A stretch of DNA of 64,000 nucleotides, taken from Alteromonas indica (GTDB taxonomy: Bacteria; Pseudomonadota; Gammaproteobacteria; Enterobacterales; Alteromonadaceae). The stretch is taken from positions 124,001-188,000 of the forward strand of contig PYVY01000007.1 in NCBI GenBank assembly GCA_003056425.1. The letters run 5' to 3'. The position numbers and the translations under genes were made by a program. The notes under the pieces are model-generated. The model was given only the letters and a program-made list of their open reading frames with translations, was not told the origin of the DNA and searched no databases. Below are positions 39,838 through 49,412 of the stretch, in pieces (position 1 is the first letter of the stretch; each line of letters begins with the position of its first letter).

Positions 39838-39864
39838 GGCGGGCCGGGTACAACGTGGCCCGCC
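39838..39864. terminator. Hairpin between convergent genes
   Basis: A perfect 8-bp GC-rich stem (GGCGGGCC pairing with GGCCCGCC) with an 11-base loop. There is no long T-run on either side. It may end both convergent transcripts with moderate efficiency. Confidence 0.6.
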
Positions 39865-39870
39865 CCGCAT

Positions 39871-40263
39871 TTATGCTAAACAGACTAGCGTCTCGCTAGC
39901 GAGCGCTTCGTCATCTTCTTCACTTAAACCACTGATTCCAATACCGCCAATAACCTTGCCGTGTTGAACAATAGGCAAGCCTCCTTTGAAGCCGGTTATT
40001 TTCGGATCGCTCCAGTAACTGATATCTTTGCCCGTTGCCTGGGCCCAGGCCCCCAGGTCACCGCTTGGCTGACGATCCCTGGCAGCCGTGTATGCTTTAG
40101 ATTGAGCCAATACCCCAGCGTGATAAGCGGTTGTATCCATACGGCAAAAATGAAGAAGCTCTCCATGTTCGTCGCAAATACTTACCGCCACCGCCTGCCG
40201 TCGCCCGGTGGCCAGTTTCACAGCCGTGGCGCTTAGCGATTGCGCTTGTTTTAGCGTTAACAT
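39871..40263 (-). CDS. GlcG/HbpS family heme-binding-like protein
   Basis: A 130-residue protein of the GlcG/HbpS family (formerly DUF336). Visible hallmarks are AVAVSICDEHGELLHFCRMD at 24-43 and KITGFKGGLPIVQHGKVIGGIGISG near the C-terminal half (about 88-112). Family members bind heme or act beside dehydrogenase operons; the biochemical role is often unclear. The gene follows the aldo/keto reductase after nine bases on the same strand, so the two form an operon. This suggests a role in the same oxidoreductive pathway. Confidence 0.88.
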   Translation of the reverse strand: MLTLKQAQSLSATAVKLATGRRQAVAVSICDEHGELLHFCRMDTTAYHAGVLAQSKAYTAARDRQPSGDLGAWAQATGKDISYWSDPKITGFKGGLPIVQHGKVIGGIGISGLSEEDDEALASETLVCLA

Positions 40264-40272
40264 AGCCGCTTC

Positions 40273-41247
40273 CTAAGGTAATGCCTGGCCGCGTGAATAC
40301 ACATACAAGTTGTACCACTGCTCGCGGGTTAATTTAACGTCCAGAGCCTGAGCACAACCTTTGATACGATCGGTATTGGTTGTACCTATAACCGGCTGAA
40401 TCGCGCTTGGGTGTTTTAACAGGAACGCCAACACTATAGCCTCTGCTGTCACCTTGTATTCTTGCGCCAGCTTCCATACATAGCGTGTGGTATTGGCAAT
40501 AGTCTCATCTTCCCCATGCAGCCCCTGCTCACCAAACGTACCCTGAGCCAGGCAGCCCCACGCCTGAAGTTGTATATGGTGACTACGACAATGTTCCAGT
40601 AAGCCACTAGGGAACCCGGCTTGTTGGGCCGCTGGTGTATTTATCGCAATACCATCATCAAGCCAATCGGTTTTGGCCAGACTAAGTTCCAATTGATTGG
40701 TGACAATGGGCATAGACAAGGCACTTTGTAAAAACGCCATTTGATACTGATTCATATTAGATACCCCAATATAATCAATCTTGCCTGCCTTATGTAGTGC
40801 CTGCAGCGTATTGGCAACTTCATCAAGCTCCATCAATGGATCCGGTCGATGAAGTAATAAAATATCTAATTTATCAGTATGTAAGCGGCGTAAACTTCCT
40901 TCAACCGACTGCTGTATCCAGGACGCCGAAAAGTCGTAGCGTCCGCAGCCCTCACTATCTTCAAATCGGATGCCGCATTTAGATTGGATATACATTTTTT
41001 CACGCAGCGAAGGCGTATTTTTTAAAACCTGACCAAAGGCTTCTTCCGCTTTGGAGAAAGTATAGATATCCGCATGGTCAAAAAGATTAATTCCGCTTTC
41101 CAGTGCCGACTGAATGATGCTGTCGCTTTGCGCCACGTCTGCGGTAGTCACCGGCGTGTCATTCCAGCCGCCACCCAGCCCCATGCAGCCATACGCCAGG
41201 GTACTGACATTGGGTAAATATTCGGCTAAAGGTAAAGTGTGTTGCAT
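40273..41247 (-). CDS. Aldo/keto reductase (YdhF-like)
   Basis: A 324-residue NADPH-dependent oxidoreductase with a TIM-barrel fold. I start it at the ATG complementary to 41245-41247 (MQHTLPLAEYLPNVS), which has an AGGA site seven bases upstream; a longer start lacks a site. The catalytic tetrad is visible as Asp in INLFDHADIYT, the following Tyr, Lys in MYIQSKCGI and His in LLHRPDP. The cofactor part near the C-terminus reads PVIGTTNTDRI. It resembles E. coli YdhF. It forms an operon with the GlcG-like gene and is divergent from a LysR regulator that probably controls it. Confidence 0.92.
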   Translation of the reverse strand: MQHTLPLAEYLPNVSTLAYGCMGLGGGWNDTPVTTADVAQSDSIIQSALESGINLFDHADIYTFSKAEEAFGQVLKNTPSLREKMYIQSKCGIRFEDSEGCGRYDFSASWIQQSVEGSLRRLHTDKLDILLLHRPDPLMELDEVANTLQALHKAGKIDYIGVSNMNQYQMAFLQSALSMPIVTNQLELSLAKTDWLDDGIAINTPAAQQAGFPSGLLEHCRSHHIQLQAWGCLAQGTFGEQGLHGEDETIANTTRYVWKLAQEYKVTAEAIVLAFLLKHPSAIQPVIGTTNTDRIKGCAQALDVKLTREQWYNLYVYSRGQALP

Positions 41248-41303
41248 ACGGATTCCTGAGTAAGTGACGTTAGCCGCTATAATATTGTTTTTTATAAATA
41301 ACA

Positions 41304-41315
41304 AAATAGCTATTT
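41304..41315. promoter_or_regulatory. Perfect palindrome in the AKR/LysR divergent promoter
   Basis: AAATAGCTATTT is a perfect 12-bp palindrome between the divergent genes. Position and symmetry fit a LysR-type regulator site. Confidence 0.5.
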
Positions 41316-41324
41316 AGCGAAATC

Positions 41325-41336
41325 ATAGTTTACTAT
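41325..41336. promoter_or_regulatory. Second inverted repeat in the AKR/LysR divergent promoter
   Basis: ATAGTTTACTAT pairs ATAGT with ACTAT around a two-base centre. Together with the palindrome 21 bases away it resembles the paired recognition and activation sites used by LysR regulators. Confidence 0.5.
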
Positions 41337-41365
41337 AACAAACAATAAGGTGTTGAGGCGGTACT

Positions 41366-42262
41366 ATGAGCGATCATAAACGAATGGAACGGCTAATGCT
41401 GTTTGTAGAGCTGGCGCGTCAGCTTAACTTTACCCGTGCGGCCAGGAAACTGGGAATTTCTAAAGGTTATTTGTCAGAGCAGGTAAAGAAGCTAGAAACG
41501 GAGTTGAAGTGCCCGTTACTGGTGCGTACCACCCGTAGCGTAAGATTGACCCGCGAAGGCGAGCGGGCTTTGGCGCAGGGCTTAAATATACGTTCGCAGG
41601 TGTTTCAGCTGGAACGTAGCGTTAATGAAGAAAACGAGGCGGTAAGCGGGCTGTTGCGCATTACCGCGCCAAAAATGTTCGCTGAAACTTTTTTGTTTTC
41701 GCTATGTAGCGATTTTCAGGGCCTTCACCCCGATATATTGTTTGAAATCAATTGTTCTTATACCACGCACAATCTCAATCAGCAGGATATTGATGTGGCC
41801 TTCAGGGCGACTACCACGCCTCCGGATGACATGGTGGTGAGCGAGTTGTTACCTTACACTCACTTGTTAGTAGCATCGCCGGCTTACCTGGCTAATTACG
41901 GCGAACCACAGCATATTGACGATTTAGCCCAACATGCTTGTTTGGCAACATTACATCAAAAAAGCTGGCCGCTTAAACAGGGGCCGGTTGATATTAATGG
42001 TTGGCTGGCCACCAATGAAAACCACTTGTTGCGCCAGCAGGCATTAAAGGGCAAAGGCATTATCCGGGTTGCGAACTACTATGTGGCTGATGATATAGCG
42101 CGGGGCGAGCTTCAGGTGGTACTACCTGAGGAATGCTTACCCATGGGGAACAGTATTTATCTGTTTCATCCTCAACTGGTGTATCCATCGCAAAAACTTA
42201 AAACCTTTACCCGGTTTGTGCGGGATTATTTTGCTAACCATTCACCGGAGCGCCAGGCATAA
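41366..42262 (+). CDS. LysR family transcriptional regulator
   Basis: A 298-residue regulator. The winged helix-turn-helix (about 5-64) shows LNFTRAARKLGISKGYLSEQ, followed by the linker helix and a periplasmic-binding-protein-like effector domain (about 90-290). It is transcribed divergently from the aldo/keto reductase-GlcG operon, 118 bases apart, with two inverted repeats between them. Typical LysR behaviour would be autorepression and effector-dependent activation of the operon. The effector is unknown. Confidence 0.94.
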   Translation: MSDHKRMERLMLFVELARQLNFTRAARKLGISKGYLSEQVKKLETELKCPLLVRTTRSVRLTREGERALAQGLNIRSQVFQLERSVNEENEAVSGLLRITAPKMFAETFLFSLCSDFQGLHPDILFEINCSYTTHNLNQQDIDVAFRATTTPPDDMVVSELLPYTHLLVASPAYLANYGEPQHIDDLAQHACLATLHQKSWPLKQGPVDINGWLATNENHLLRQQALKGKGIIRVANYYVADDIARGELQVVLPEECLPMGNSIYLFHPQLVYPSQKLKTFTRFVRDYFANHSPERQA

Positions 42263-42618
42263 TCCTCTGTGACCTACGGACGTCCCGGATGGGTTTTCCC
42301 CTGGCAAGGCGTCCGAGGGGCCGCCCAGCAGCACTGGGTCATTTGAAACTAGTGGCGCTGGGTTGCCCTTAGCAAGCCCGCTGCCAGTGACGTTAGCTAT
42401 GCCAACAGGCCAGCCCATCATGGCCACTAAAAGCCATTGATTGAGTTTGCTCACGATACCAGTACCGCAGTATCAAAAAGAAAATCGCATGCAGCAACAG
42501 GGAAAAATCAGCCAGTGAGACGATACGAGAGGTTTTGGTTCTGTAAAGCAGCTAGCCTGGCCGGTGGTCGCGCGTTGGGGCCTATCAGAGCGTATAAAAC
42601 GCCACCGGCGGCCCGCCA
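42263..42618. other. Non-coding region, possibly decayed
   Basis: No gene is supported. A minus-strand open frame (42242-42454) begins with a hydrophobic stretch that could imitate a signal peptide, but it overlaps the end of the LysR gene and matches nothing. Confidence 0.35.
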
Positions 42619-42774
42619 ATGCAAGATGTTATAGCCATCGGTTACTCCACCCAGCGTAACGGTAAATTTGCCACTAAAGACTTCGACTTAAAAAAGCAGC
42701 GCCGGGTCAGCCCACACAGAAGTTGCGAGGCGCTGACCCCGCGCAGTATAAACGGAGAGAGCATATCAGAGTAA
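42619..42774 (+). CDS. Possible small ORF overlapping the start of the DUF1294 gene
   Basis: A 51-codon frame starting at ATG 42619 (MQDVIAIGYSTQRNG), ending TAA at 42772-42774. Its composition is coding-like, with a lysine-rich middle (KFATKDFDLKKQRR), but there is no clear ribosome binding site and I recognise no family. It could be a leader peptide, the remnant of a longer gene, or chance. Confidence 0.25.
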   Translation: MQDVIAIGYSTQRNGKFATKDFDLKKQRRVSPHRSCEALTPRSINGESISE

Positions 42775-43172
42775 ACTCAACCGCCAGGCAAACTCGCCAA
42801 TCAGGCAACACTTTACGCCGGCGCAACAGGGCCAGGCCGTCTTTATGGCCGCTGCTGCTGACCGGCCTGGGCGCCCTGGGCATGGCCGGCGCTGTGTATG
42901 CCGGGCTACTTATGCCGATGTTCGGCGCAGGCTATTTACTGCTTAGTCTGGTCACTTTTATACTTTATTGGCACGATAAGACAGCGGCGCGCAGAGGACG
43001 TTGGCGTATCCGGGAATCTACCTTACATATTTGCAGCGTGCTGGGTGGCTGGCCAGGTGGCATGGCCGGGCAGTATCTATTGCGGCACAAAACCCAGAAA
43101 ACGTCGTTTAAACGCCTATTTTATCTTACGGTGGTAACCAACATTGTTATAGTAACCATTATACTTGGGTAA
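42723..43172 (+). CDS. DUF1294 family membrane protein
   Basis: Up to 149 residues. The C-terminal part has the DUF1294 signature FILYWHDKTAARRGRWRI and LHICSVLGGWPGGMAGQYLL, followed by HKTQKTSFKRLFYL, with three or four hydrophobic helices. The only available start in this frame before the membrane part is TTG 42723; it has a weak site and yields a basic 40-residue leader. Many DUF1294 proteins have an N-terminal cold-shock domain, which is missing here, so the gene may be 5'-truncated. Function is unknown. Confidence 0.7.
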   Translation: MRGADPAQYKRREHIRVNSTARQTRQSGNTLRRRNRARPSLWPLLLTGLGALGMAGAVYAGLLMPMFGAGYLLLSLVTFILYWHDKTAARRGRWRIRESTLHICSVLGGWPGGMAGQYLLRHKTQKTSFKRLFYLTVVTNIVIVTIILG

Positions 43173-43421
43173 TGCTTGTAAGAGGGCCGCAAAAGGGCAG
43201 TGAGACGGCGCGCGAACGGCATGAACCAAGCGTTTTGGTCAATACGAATCATCCTTTCGGTCCTTTAACACACCCTGTGGCGACAACGTGCGAAAACGGT
43301 AGGGCGCTGGTCACCGGTTCCTTGTCATAGCCAGGATCAGACGCGGTAATTTGGCGGAATAACTGATAGGGTGAAAGGTAGCTGAAGATAAACGCAGCAA
43401 TATCCTTCCACGTATATACCG

Positions 43422-44126
43422 CTACTTTAACAATCGTTCACCATAATTAAATTCGCAGGACGCGGCACCGGCTAATGCCTGTATAGGCGTTAACGTCAGC
43501 ATGCTGATGGGGCTGACAATATCAGTCTCCAGGGTGCGTTTGATAGAATAGTAACTAAATGCGATACCATCGTCAGCCCGGAACTCCAGGTACGGGGCCT
43601 GACGATAATGCCAGCTCCCCTGACTAAGGGGGGCTGCTGCATTTGCCGGGTCCCATAAGGTATAACTTCTGTGGGGCGTCAATAACAGGCGCAAGGTTCG
43701 TTCACACTGAACTGATCGGTACTCATAGGGTAAGTCCTGGGTGAGCACTTGTGTATCGCCACGGGCGCCAGGCGGGCGCAGCATCAATGCCAAACTGTTC
43801 TTTGTGTACCAGTGATTACCCTGTTCCAACGGCGCGACAGTGTACAGCTCGTAACCTTGCCGGTTAACCAGGTCGCTGATACGTGTAACCGCATCCGGAG
43901 ACTGCACTATTAGAGAATATAGCAGCGCAGACTGCTCCACGCTGTGCGGAAAATCCAGGGTGTTTTCAACAACCTTGAACTGGTTATGTTCGAGCTCGTT
44001 CACCAGTAACGTGCGCGCCTCTTGGCTAAGATATTTACCATACAAGTGAACCGTGGGCTGATTACTACAGGCAGCTAACAGGCCGGTGAGTATTATTCCC
44101 ACCGCCACTGCAAAAAAATGTTTCAT
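43422..44126 (-). CDS. Hypothetical lipoprotein
   Basis: A 234-residue protein with a lipoprotein signal peptide: hydrophobic core GIILTGLL and lipobox LAAC, giving a lipidated Cys20. The mature part has a mixed alpha/beta pattern with YGKYLSQEARTLLVNELEH near the start. I do not recognise the family. It follows the ygiQ-like gene on the same strand with a 25-base gap, so it may be cotranscribed with it. It shares no obvious function with that gene. Confidence 0.7.
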   Translation of the reverse strand: MKHFFAVAVGIILTGLLAACSNQPTVHLYGKYLSQEARTLLVNELEHNQFKVVENTLDFPHSVEQSALLYSLIVQSPDAVTRISDLVNRQGYELYTVAPLEQGNHWYTKNSLALMLRPPGARGDTQVLTQDLPYEYRSVQCERTLRLLLTPHRSYTLWDPANAAAPLSQGSWHYRQAPYLEFRADDGIAFSYYSIKRTLETDIVSPISMLTLTPIQALAGAASCEFNYGERLLK

Positions 44127-44151
44127 TAATTCCTTTTAATGCATAACCGGT

Positions 44152-46332
44152 TTAATTTGGTCGAGAGTTCGGTTTTCCTTTCGTCCCGGGTGGGCGTTTG
44201 GTTCTAAAGCCTTTTGGGGGTAGCCCGGTATGTTTGGACAACGCCCGTTCGCCCGGGCGGGGGCGTGCCGCTTTCTGGCGTTTTTCTTCCTTAGATTCAG
44301 GTGGCACTAAATGTTGCGGCCCACGGCCTATAAGGTCTTCCCGGCCCATTTTGGCCAAAGCCTGGCGAATTTGGGCAAAGTTTTTAGGGTCGTGATAACG
44401 CAACATGGCTTTATGCAAGCGGCGATGTATTTCCCCTTTAGCAGAAGGTACGTGTTCGCTTTCCTTTTTCACCTTGCGCAAGCTGTCCACCTCGGTGTGG
44501 TACATCGTAGTGGCCGTCGCCATTGGCGATGGATAAAAATTTTGCACCTGATCAAGTTTGAACTTATTTTCTTTTAGCCAGATTGCCAGGTTCAGCATAT
44601 CTTCATCGGTAGTACCTGGATGAGAGGCAATGAAATAAGGAATCAAATACTGCTTTTTACCCGCTTCCTGGGAATATTTATCGAATAACTCTTTAAATCG
44701 GTAGTACGACCCCATGCCCGGTTTCATCATTTTAGACAACGGACCGTCTTCTGTATGTTCCGGCGCTATTTTCAGATAACCACCTGTATGGTGTAGTGCC
44801 AACTCTTTGACGTATTCAGGATCTTCTACAGCAAGGTCATAGCGTACGCCAGACGCAATCAGCACCTTTTTAATTCCCGGCAGGGTACGTGCCCGCTTAT
44901 ACAGGCTAATGGTGGGGGCATGGTTGGTATCCATATGCGCACAAATGCTGGGATACACACAGGACGGGCGCCGGCAGGTCGCTTCAGCTTTGGCACTTTT
45001 ACAGCGTAAGCGATACATGTTCGCCGTAGGCCCACCCAGGTCCGATATTACCCCGGTAAATCCGGGTACGGTATCGCGGATTGTTTCTATCTCGCGAATA
45101 ATCGATTCTTCTGAGCGGCTTTGAATAATCCGCCCTTCGTGCTCAGTTATAGAACAAAAGGTACATCCGCCATAACAACCGCGCATAATATTTATACTAA
45201 ACCGGATCATGTCATAGGCTGGAATCTTGGCATCCCCATAGCTGGGGTGAGGAACCCGTTGATAGGGCAAATCAAATACCGCATCCATTTCTTCGGTTTC
45301 CAGCGGCATGGCTGGCGGGTTAATCCAGATATGGCGATCACCATGGCGCTGTAACAAAGCCCGGGCGCATCCTGGATTTACTTCCTGGTGTAATATACGC
45401 GAGGTATGCGCGTACAGCATTTTATTGTCTTTGACGGTTTCAAATGCCGGCATTTTAACGTAAACATTTTCCCATGGTTTACGTCTTTCCGGTGGTTGAA
45501 TCACTATCGGCTTAGCTTGAGCATCGGTCTCAGCGTCAGCGGTTTCCGCCTTATCGCAGTCTGGCTCTACCTGATAGGGACTGGCAATAGGCTCAATTTT
45601 TCCTGGCCGGTCTAACGAAGTGGAGTCCACCCCTTGCCAACCAGCAAGGGGCTGCTTAACAATAATCGCCGTCCCCCGTAGATCGGTGATCTCGGAAATA
45701 GGCTCGCCAGCCGCCAATCGGTGGGTCACCTCAACCAGTGGCCGTTCGGCGTTACCAAACATTAGCATATCGGCTTTCGCATCGAACAATACGGAGCGGC
45801 GTACTTTTTCAGACCAATAATCATAATGTGCAATACGCCGCAAACTGGCTTCAATTCCACCGATGATCACCGGTACCTCTTTGAATGCTTCCCGGCACCG
45901 TTGTGAGTAAACCGTCACTGCTCGATCGGGGCGTTTGCCGCCGACATTACCTGGCGTATAGGCATCATCATGACGCAGTTTCTTATCGGCAGTATAGCGG
46001 TTGATCATGGAATCCATGTTGCCGGCGGTCACGCCGAAATACAGATTGGGCTTACCCAACGCCATAAAGGCATCTTTACTGGTCCAGTCGGGTTGGGCAA
46101 TGATACCCACCCTAAACCCATGAGCTTCCAGCACCCGCCCAATGACGGCCATACCAAAACTTGGATGGTCAACATAGGCATCGCCGGTAACCATAATAAC
46201 GTCACAGCTATCCCAGCCCAACTCATCCATTTCGGCGCGGGTGGTAGGTAAAAACGGGGCGGTGCCCAAACAATGTGCCCAGTATTTGGGATAAGAAAAC
46301 AGGCTGCGTTCAGCCTTAATAGTGGCTTGCAT
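44152..46332 (-). CDS. ygiQ: YgiQ family radical SAM protein
   Basis: A 726-residue enzyme of the YgiQ/UPF0313 family. An N-terminal cobalamin-binding-like domain (about 35-200) precedes the radical SAM core, whose iron-sulfur motif is [20 protein letters not shown], with the Cys-x3-Cys-x2-Cys pattern near residue 385. A Cys-rich insertion ([21 protein letters not shown], trimmed in family descriptions as the extra cluster) and a Lys/Arg/Pro-rich C-terminal tail follow, all typical. The reaction is unknown. I chose the ATG at 46330-46332; another lies three codons upstream. Confidence 0.92.
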   Translation of the reverse strand: MQATIKAERSLFSYPKYWAHCLGTAPFLPTTRAEMDELGWDSCDVIMVTGDAYVDHPSFGMAVIGRVLEAHGFRVGIIAQPDWTSKDAFMALGKPNLYFGVTAGNMDSMINRYTADKKLRHDDAYTPGNVGGKRPDRAVTVYSQRCREAFKEVPVIIGGIEASLRRIAHYDYWSEKVRRSVLFDAKADMLMFGNAERPLVEVTHRLAAGEPISEITDLRGTAIIVKQPLAGWQGVDSTSLDRPGKIEPIASPYQVEPDCDKAETADAETDAQAKPIVIQPPERRKPWENVYVKMPAFETVKDNKMLYAHTSRILHQEVNPGCARALLQRHGDRHIWINPPAMPLETEEMDAVFDLPYQRVPHPSYGDAKIPAYDMIRFSINIMRGCYGGCTFCSITEHEGRIIQSRSEESIIREIETIRDTVPGFTGVISDLGGPTANMYRLRCKSAKAEATCRRPSCVYPSICAHMDTNHAPTISLYKRARTLPGIKKVLIASGVRYDLAVEDPEYVKELALHHTGGYLKIAPEHTEDGPLSKMMKPGMGSYYRFKELFDKYSQEAGKKQYLIPYFIASHPGTTDEDMLNLAIWLKENKFKLDQVQNFYPSPMATATTMYHTEVDSLRKVKKESEHVPSAKGEIHRRLHKAMLRYHDPKNFAQIRQALAKMGREDLIGRGPQHLVPPESKEEKRQKAARPRPGERALSKHTGLPPKGFRTKRPPGTKGKPNSRPN

Positions 46333-46484
46333 AATCAACAACTAAATACGAATCTGTAGTCATTATACCACCTCTGTTTCATTTTCTCCCAGTCTGTGGG
46401 CAAACTTTAGTGCAAGGTTTTATCCCGGTGTGCCAAAAGATTATGATATTCTTTTGGGCAAGCGTAACAACAATAGTAAATACA

Positions 46485-46964
46485 ATGGCCTACTGGTTAT
46501 TTAAAACGGAACCTGAGGTGTTCGGCATTGATCATCTGCAGCGGCGCCCAGCGCAAACCGAGCCCTGGGATGGGGTGCGTAACTACCAAGCGAGGAATTT
46601 TCTTCGAGACGAAGTGGCCTTGGCAGACAAAGTATTTATTTATCATTCCAGCTGCAAGCGAGTGGGCATAGCCGGCGTTGCAGAGGTCGTTCGGGCAGGG
46701 TACCCGGATACCAGCCAGTTTGATCCCGAGTCAGCCTATTTTGATCCTAAAGCCAGCCCTCAATCACCACGCTGGTACCGGGTAGACGTTAAGTTTGTAG
46801 AAAAATTTGACCAGGTACTGAGTTTACAAGACATCAAAGCCATGCCGCAGATAAGCCAAACCGGGGTGGTAAAGAAAGGGTCGAGATTATCAATTATGCC
46901 GGTACCAGAAACTGAATGGCACGCCTTGTATGTTGCCGCTACAAGGCGTGCTAACGGTCGATAA
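46485..46964 (+). CDS. EVE domain protein
   Basis: A 159-residue single-domain EVE protein, related to PUA and YTH folds. I place the start at ATG 46485 (MAYWLFKTEPEVFGID), since upstream residues are not conserved in the family. Hallmarks are WDGVRNYQARNFLRD, ADKVFIYHSSCKRVGIAGVA and GSRLSIMPV. EVE proteins recognise modified bases in nucleic acids, such as hypermodified cytosines, and can belong to defence or RNA-modification pathways; stand-alone copies like this are common housekeeping genes. It is divergent from ygiQ. Confidence 0.9.
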   Translation: MAYWLFKTEPEVFGIDHLQRRPAQTEPWDGVRNYQARNFLRDEVALADKVFIYHSSCKRVGIAGVAEVVRAGYPDTSQFDPESAYFDPKASPQSPRWYRVDVKFVEKFDQVLSLQDIKAMPQISQTGVVKKGSRLSIMPVPETEWHALYVAATRRANGR

Positions 46965-47019
46965 ATATGCCGTGTCGACGGGACCCTTTAAAAGTATGCG
47001 CGCCTCGGGTGGGCCGAGT

Positions 47020-47778
47020 CTAACAGCCCAACTTGGTGCGCAGGCCACCCAACTGACCTTCCACGGCTGGCTCTTTATAGGCGGGTAGCAAAGGCATGAT
47101 GTTTAGTCCGCTACGCTGCTCTATTTCATCGATAGTAACTTCCGTGGTGCAAAAGTTGTCGCTGCGTGACGCGCTTTGGTACAACACAAACCCCGATGCA
47201 TCGACCCAACCATCATTGAACGTCATGATCACTTTGAAATAGCCACTAGGCAAAGTATGGGCTTCATCTGCCTGAGGCAAACTACCAAAATAACTCTCGT
47301 ATAGCGGGCCGGATACCACAAAGACGTCTTGCCCGGTCCGCACGACGGTCCTCACCGCATTTTCCAGCCTGACCCAGGGTCCTTGGTTAAGATCGGAGTC
47401 CTGGGGAGTGATGTTAGATAAATAGTTAAGCTCGGGCCAGTCAGCGGTGTTACTAAAAGAGGCCAGCGGCACCTGGTGGCCCCGGTCGGTCCCCAGTACC
47501 GCATTGGCATCGTCATAATCATCGGGCTCCAGCGTTGCGCTTGGGGCCAGCAGAGGGTCAGCTTTCCAGTATCTGCTTCGGCTGGGACCATCAATAGTAG
47601 TGGGGGTTACATGGTAAGCCACCCAATTGGCAAATTTAGTGTTGTCATTATTGTTCAGCGTATAAATAGTACGGGTAAGCAAGGTTCCCTGCACCCCGGT
47701 AGGACAGCCATGTAAACAGTTATCGGCCCAGGCCATAAAACTGCAACAGCTTAACCAACACACAACCATGGCTTTCAT
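47020..47778 (-). CDS. Secreted DNA/RNA non-specific endonuclease (beta-beta-alpha metal type)
   Basis: A 252-residue nuclease. A signal peptide (about 1-18, ending MAWA) directs export. The catalytic DRGH motif is in GTDRGHQVPLASF, where His is the general base, and the Mg-binding Asn is in ITPQDSDLNQGPW. It belongs to the NucA/EndA/Serratia-nuclease superfamily. The probable role is scavenging of extracellular DNA or RNA as nutrient. Four to six Cys residues in the mature part suggest disulfides. The gene is monocistronic. Confidence 0.92.
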   Translation of the reverse strand: MKAMVVCWLSCCSFMAWADNCLHGCPTGVQGTLLTRTIYTLNNNDNTKFANWVAYHVTPTTIDGPSRSRYWKADPLLAPSATLEPDDYDDANAVLGTDRGHQVPLASFSNTADWPELNYLSNITPQDSDLNQGPWVRLENAVRTVVRTGQDVFVVSGPLYESYFGSLPQADEAHTLPSGYFKVIMTFNDGWVDASGFVLYQSASRSDNFCTTEVTIDEIEQRSGLNIMPLLPAYKEPAVEGQLGGLRTKLGC

Positions 47779-47959
47779 ATTATTTCCTTATGCCTTTCAG
47801 CGGGTTAATCTATTAAAAACCTGATCGGAAGTACAGGGTAATAATGACGTTTCATTGACCTGGATGTGACAAGGAGATGACGGTGATATCGAAAGTTGGC
47901 CGACTGGCGGGTTTATTTCACTACGCAATAGAACCAGTCACTTAGTGGGGAGCAGTGCA

Positions 47960-48460
47960 TTGCATATGCTACGTTTGCGAAGCGTCGTCAATTTACCGTT
48001 ACCGGACTGGTATATTGGGGCTGGTTTTGTGGATAACTTTATACGGGATGCCTTGCCCCAATCGATATGCTCAGCCACCGCTGTTGAATGTTGTTACCGG
48101 TGTATTTTTGTTCAAACCTGGCCTACACGAGGTTATGAAGCCTTGCTGGAAAACCGATTGAGGGCGGCGTTAATTCAGGTTGACTGGCAAGTCACTAACC
48201 AGGCGAGGGTGCATACTCGGCATCGGCGAGCACACTACGTCAGTACCTGTAAGGCGATAAGTTATTGGGTAGAAGCGGCAACGGGTGCGAAGGTTGGCCT
48301 CAGTGCACAGGGCGGATATCGGTGTGCGCGCCTCGTGGGCTAGCTAGTAACTGGCCGGGAAGGGGTAGACACACCCCGTTATATACCGCCTACCATGTTG
48401 ACCTACACCGGGTTACCACAAAAAACAGGGCGAAGGTTTGGCCGCGGTTAGCTATTGCAT
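47960..48460 (+). pseudogene. Decayed nucleotidyltransferase-family (DUF925 type) gene
   Basis: Two frames together recall a nucleotidyltransferase-family protein. The first reads LPLPDWYIGAGFVDNFIRDAL, here split at residue 20 (the final residue completes the helix), and later DWQVTNQARVHTRH. The second frame supplies the C-terminal part VTTKNRAKVWPRLAI near 48412-48456. Between them the expected LNDVDVVYFD-like active-site segment is scrambled by frameshifts: a neighbouring frame carries QPPLLNVVTGVFLF at the right place. The order of matches follows the family from start to end, so the whole gene was once here. It should be non-functional. Confidence 0.7.
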
Positions 48461-48529
48461 CAACGCCCACGCCCAGGTTGAACGCTATTGTAGATAGGAC
48501 GGCGGAGGTTGGCTTAGGCTTTTTTCGTG

Positions 48530-49108
48530 TTATACCATTGTGACAACCTGGTACAACAAAAAGCCAGTACAGGATTGGGCAATAAGGCCAATGGCAATCA
48601 CCACACCATCGCGGTAGGTAATACCTATAGCGGTCAGCGCAATCGCCCCAGCGGGGAGTGCGGCCGCAAACGGCATAAGCTCCAGGGGTATCATACATAG
48701 TGCTACGATACCGCTAAACGCAGCGATTATGCTGCGCATAGGTTGCTCCGCTAGTTGCGTAAAACGGGATCTAAATAACGATTCCATGCGTTTAATATAA
48801 GGCCGGGATTTATTTGCGGCTTTCTGTAGTTTATCGTGGTCAATAGCCCGTTCTCTTAGCGCTTTAGGCAACCACGGGTGGTTTCGGCCTGCGGCCAGTT
48901 GAATACATACTAAAAACAAGGTGATACCGCAAATGGAAGGCACACCGGGGATAGCGCCGGTGGGGAGTAAGGCGATTAAAGATGGAATCATCAATAACGG
49001 GCCAAAGCCACGTTCTTTAAATGTTGAAACCACGTCTTCTACCGTTACCGTGCGTTCGGTATCTTCAACTAGCTTGTCCAGAAAGCCCGTTATTGTACTG
49101 TTTGTCAT
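48530..49108 (-). CDS. ExoD family exopolysaccharide-associated membrane protein
   Basis: A 192-residue integral membrane protein of the ExoD family, named for a Rhizobium gene that affects exopolysaccharide production and alkali tolerance. It shows FKERGFGPLLMIPSLIALLP and GAIPGVPSICGITLFLVC, then a central charged loop, then two or three further helices. The biochemical function is unknown. A GGAG site lies eight bases before the ATG. No other exopolysaccharide gene is in the window. Confidence 0.88.
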   Translation of the reverse strand: MTNSTITGFLDKLVEDTERTVTVEDVVSTFKERGFGPLLMIPSLIALLPTGAIPGVPSICGITLFLVCIQLAAGRNHPWLPKALRERAIDHDKLQKAANKSRPYIKRMESLFRSRFTQLAEQPMRSIIAAFSGIVALCMIPLELMPFAAALPAGAIALTAIGITYRDGVVIAIGLIAQSCTGFLLYQVVTMV

Positions 49109-49412
49109 ACTTACAGCTCCATGCTGAACAATGTGTAGATTACATACACGTAATGAACGGGATTGGTTTTTAATTGTCTTGATTATTGTTAGGCGAGAAT
49201 TGTGTGGTTTTAAGGCGCTGTATCGGGTGCCATTTTCGCTAGGTGTGCGAACCTTGAATTACGCACAACATTGACTACGCTTTTTACTAAGCCCTTTTTT
49301 CTTTTTTCATCCGGCCGGCCACGCCCGCCTTTTATTAGATGAACCTAATGTTTATGTAGCATTTATTGCTATAGTTAATCATTAGCAACACCACGGGGCC
49401 TGATTTTTGGCT
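49109..49412. other. Divergent upstream region
   Basis: This holds the upstream regions of the exoD-like gene and the TPR-GGDEF gene. I could not identify a convincing promoter pair. Confidence 0.35.

Noticed and set aside
43230..43421. An unbroken minus-strand frame of about 60 codons after the lipoprotein gene
   Set aside because: It has no start codon or ribosome site; it might be a frameshifted extension of the lipoprotein, but nothing supports that.
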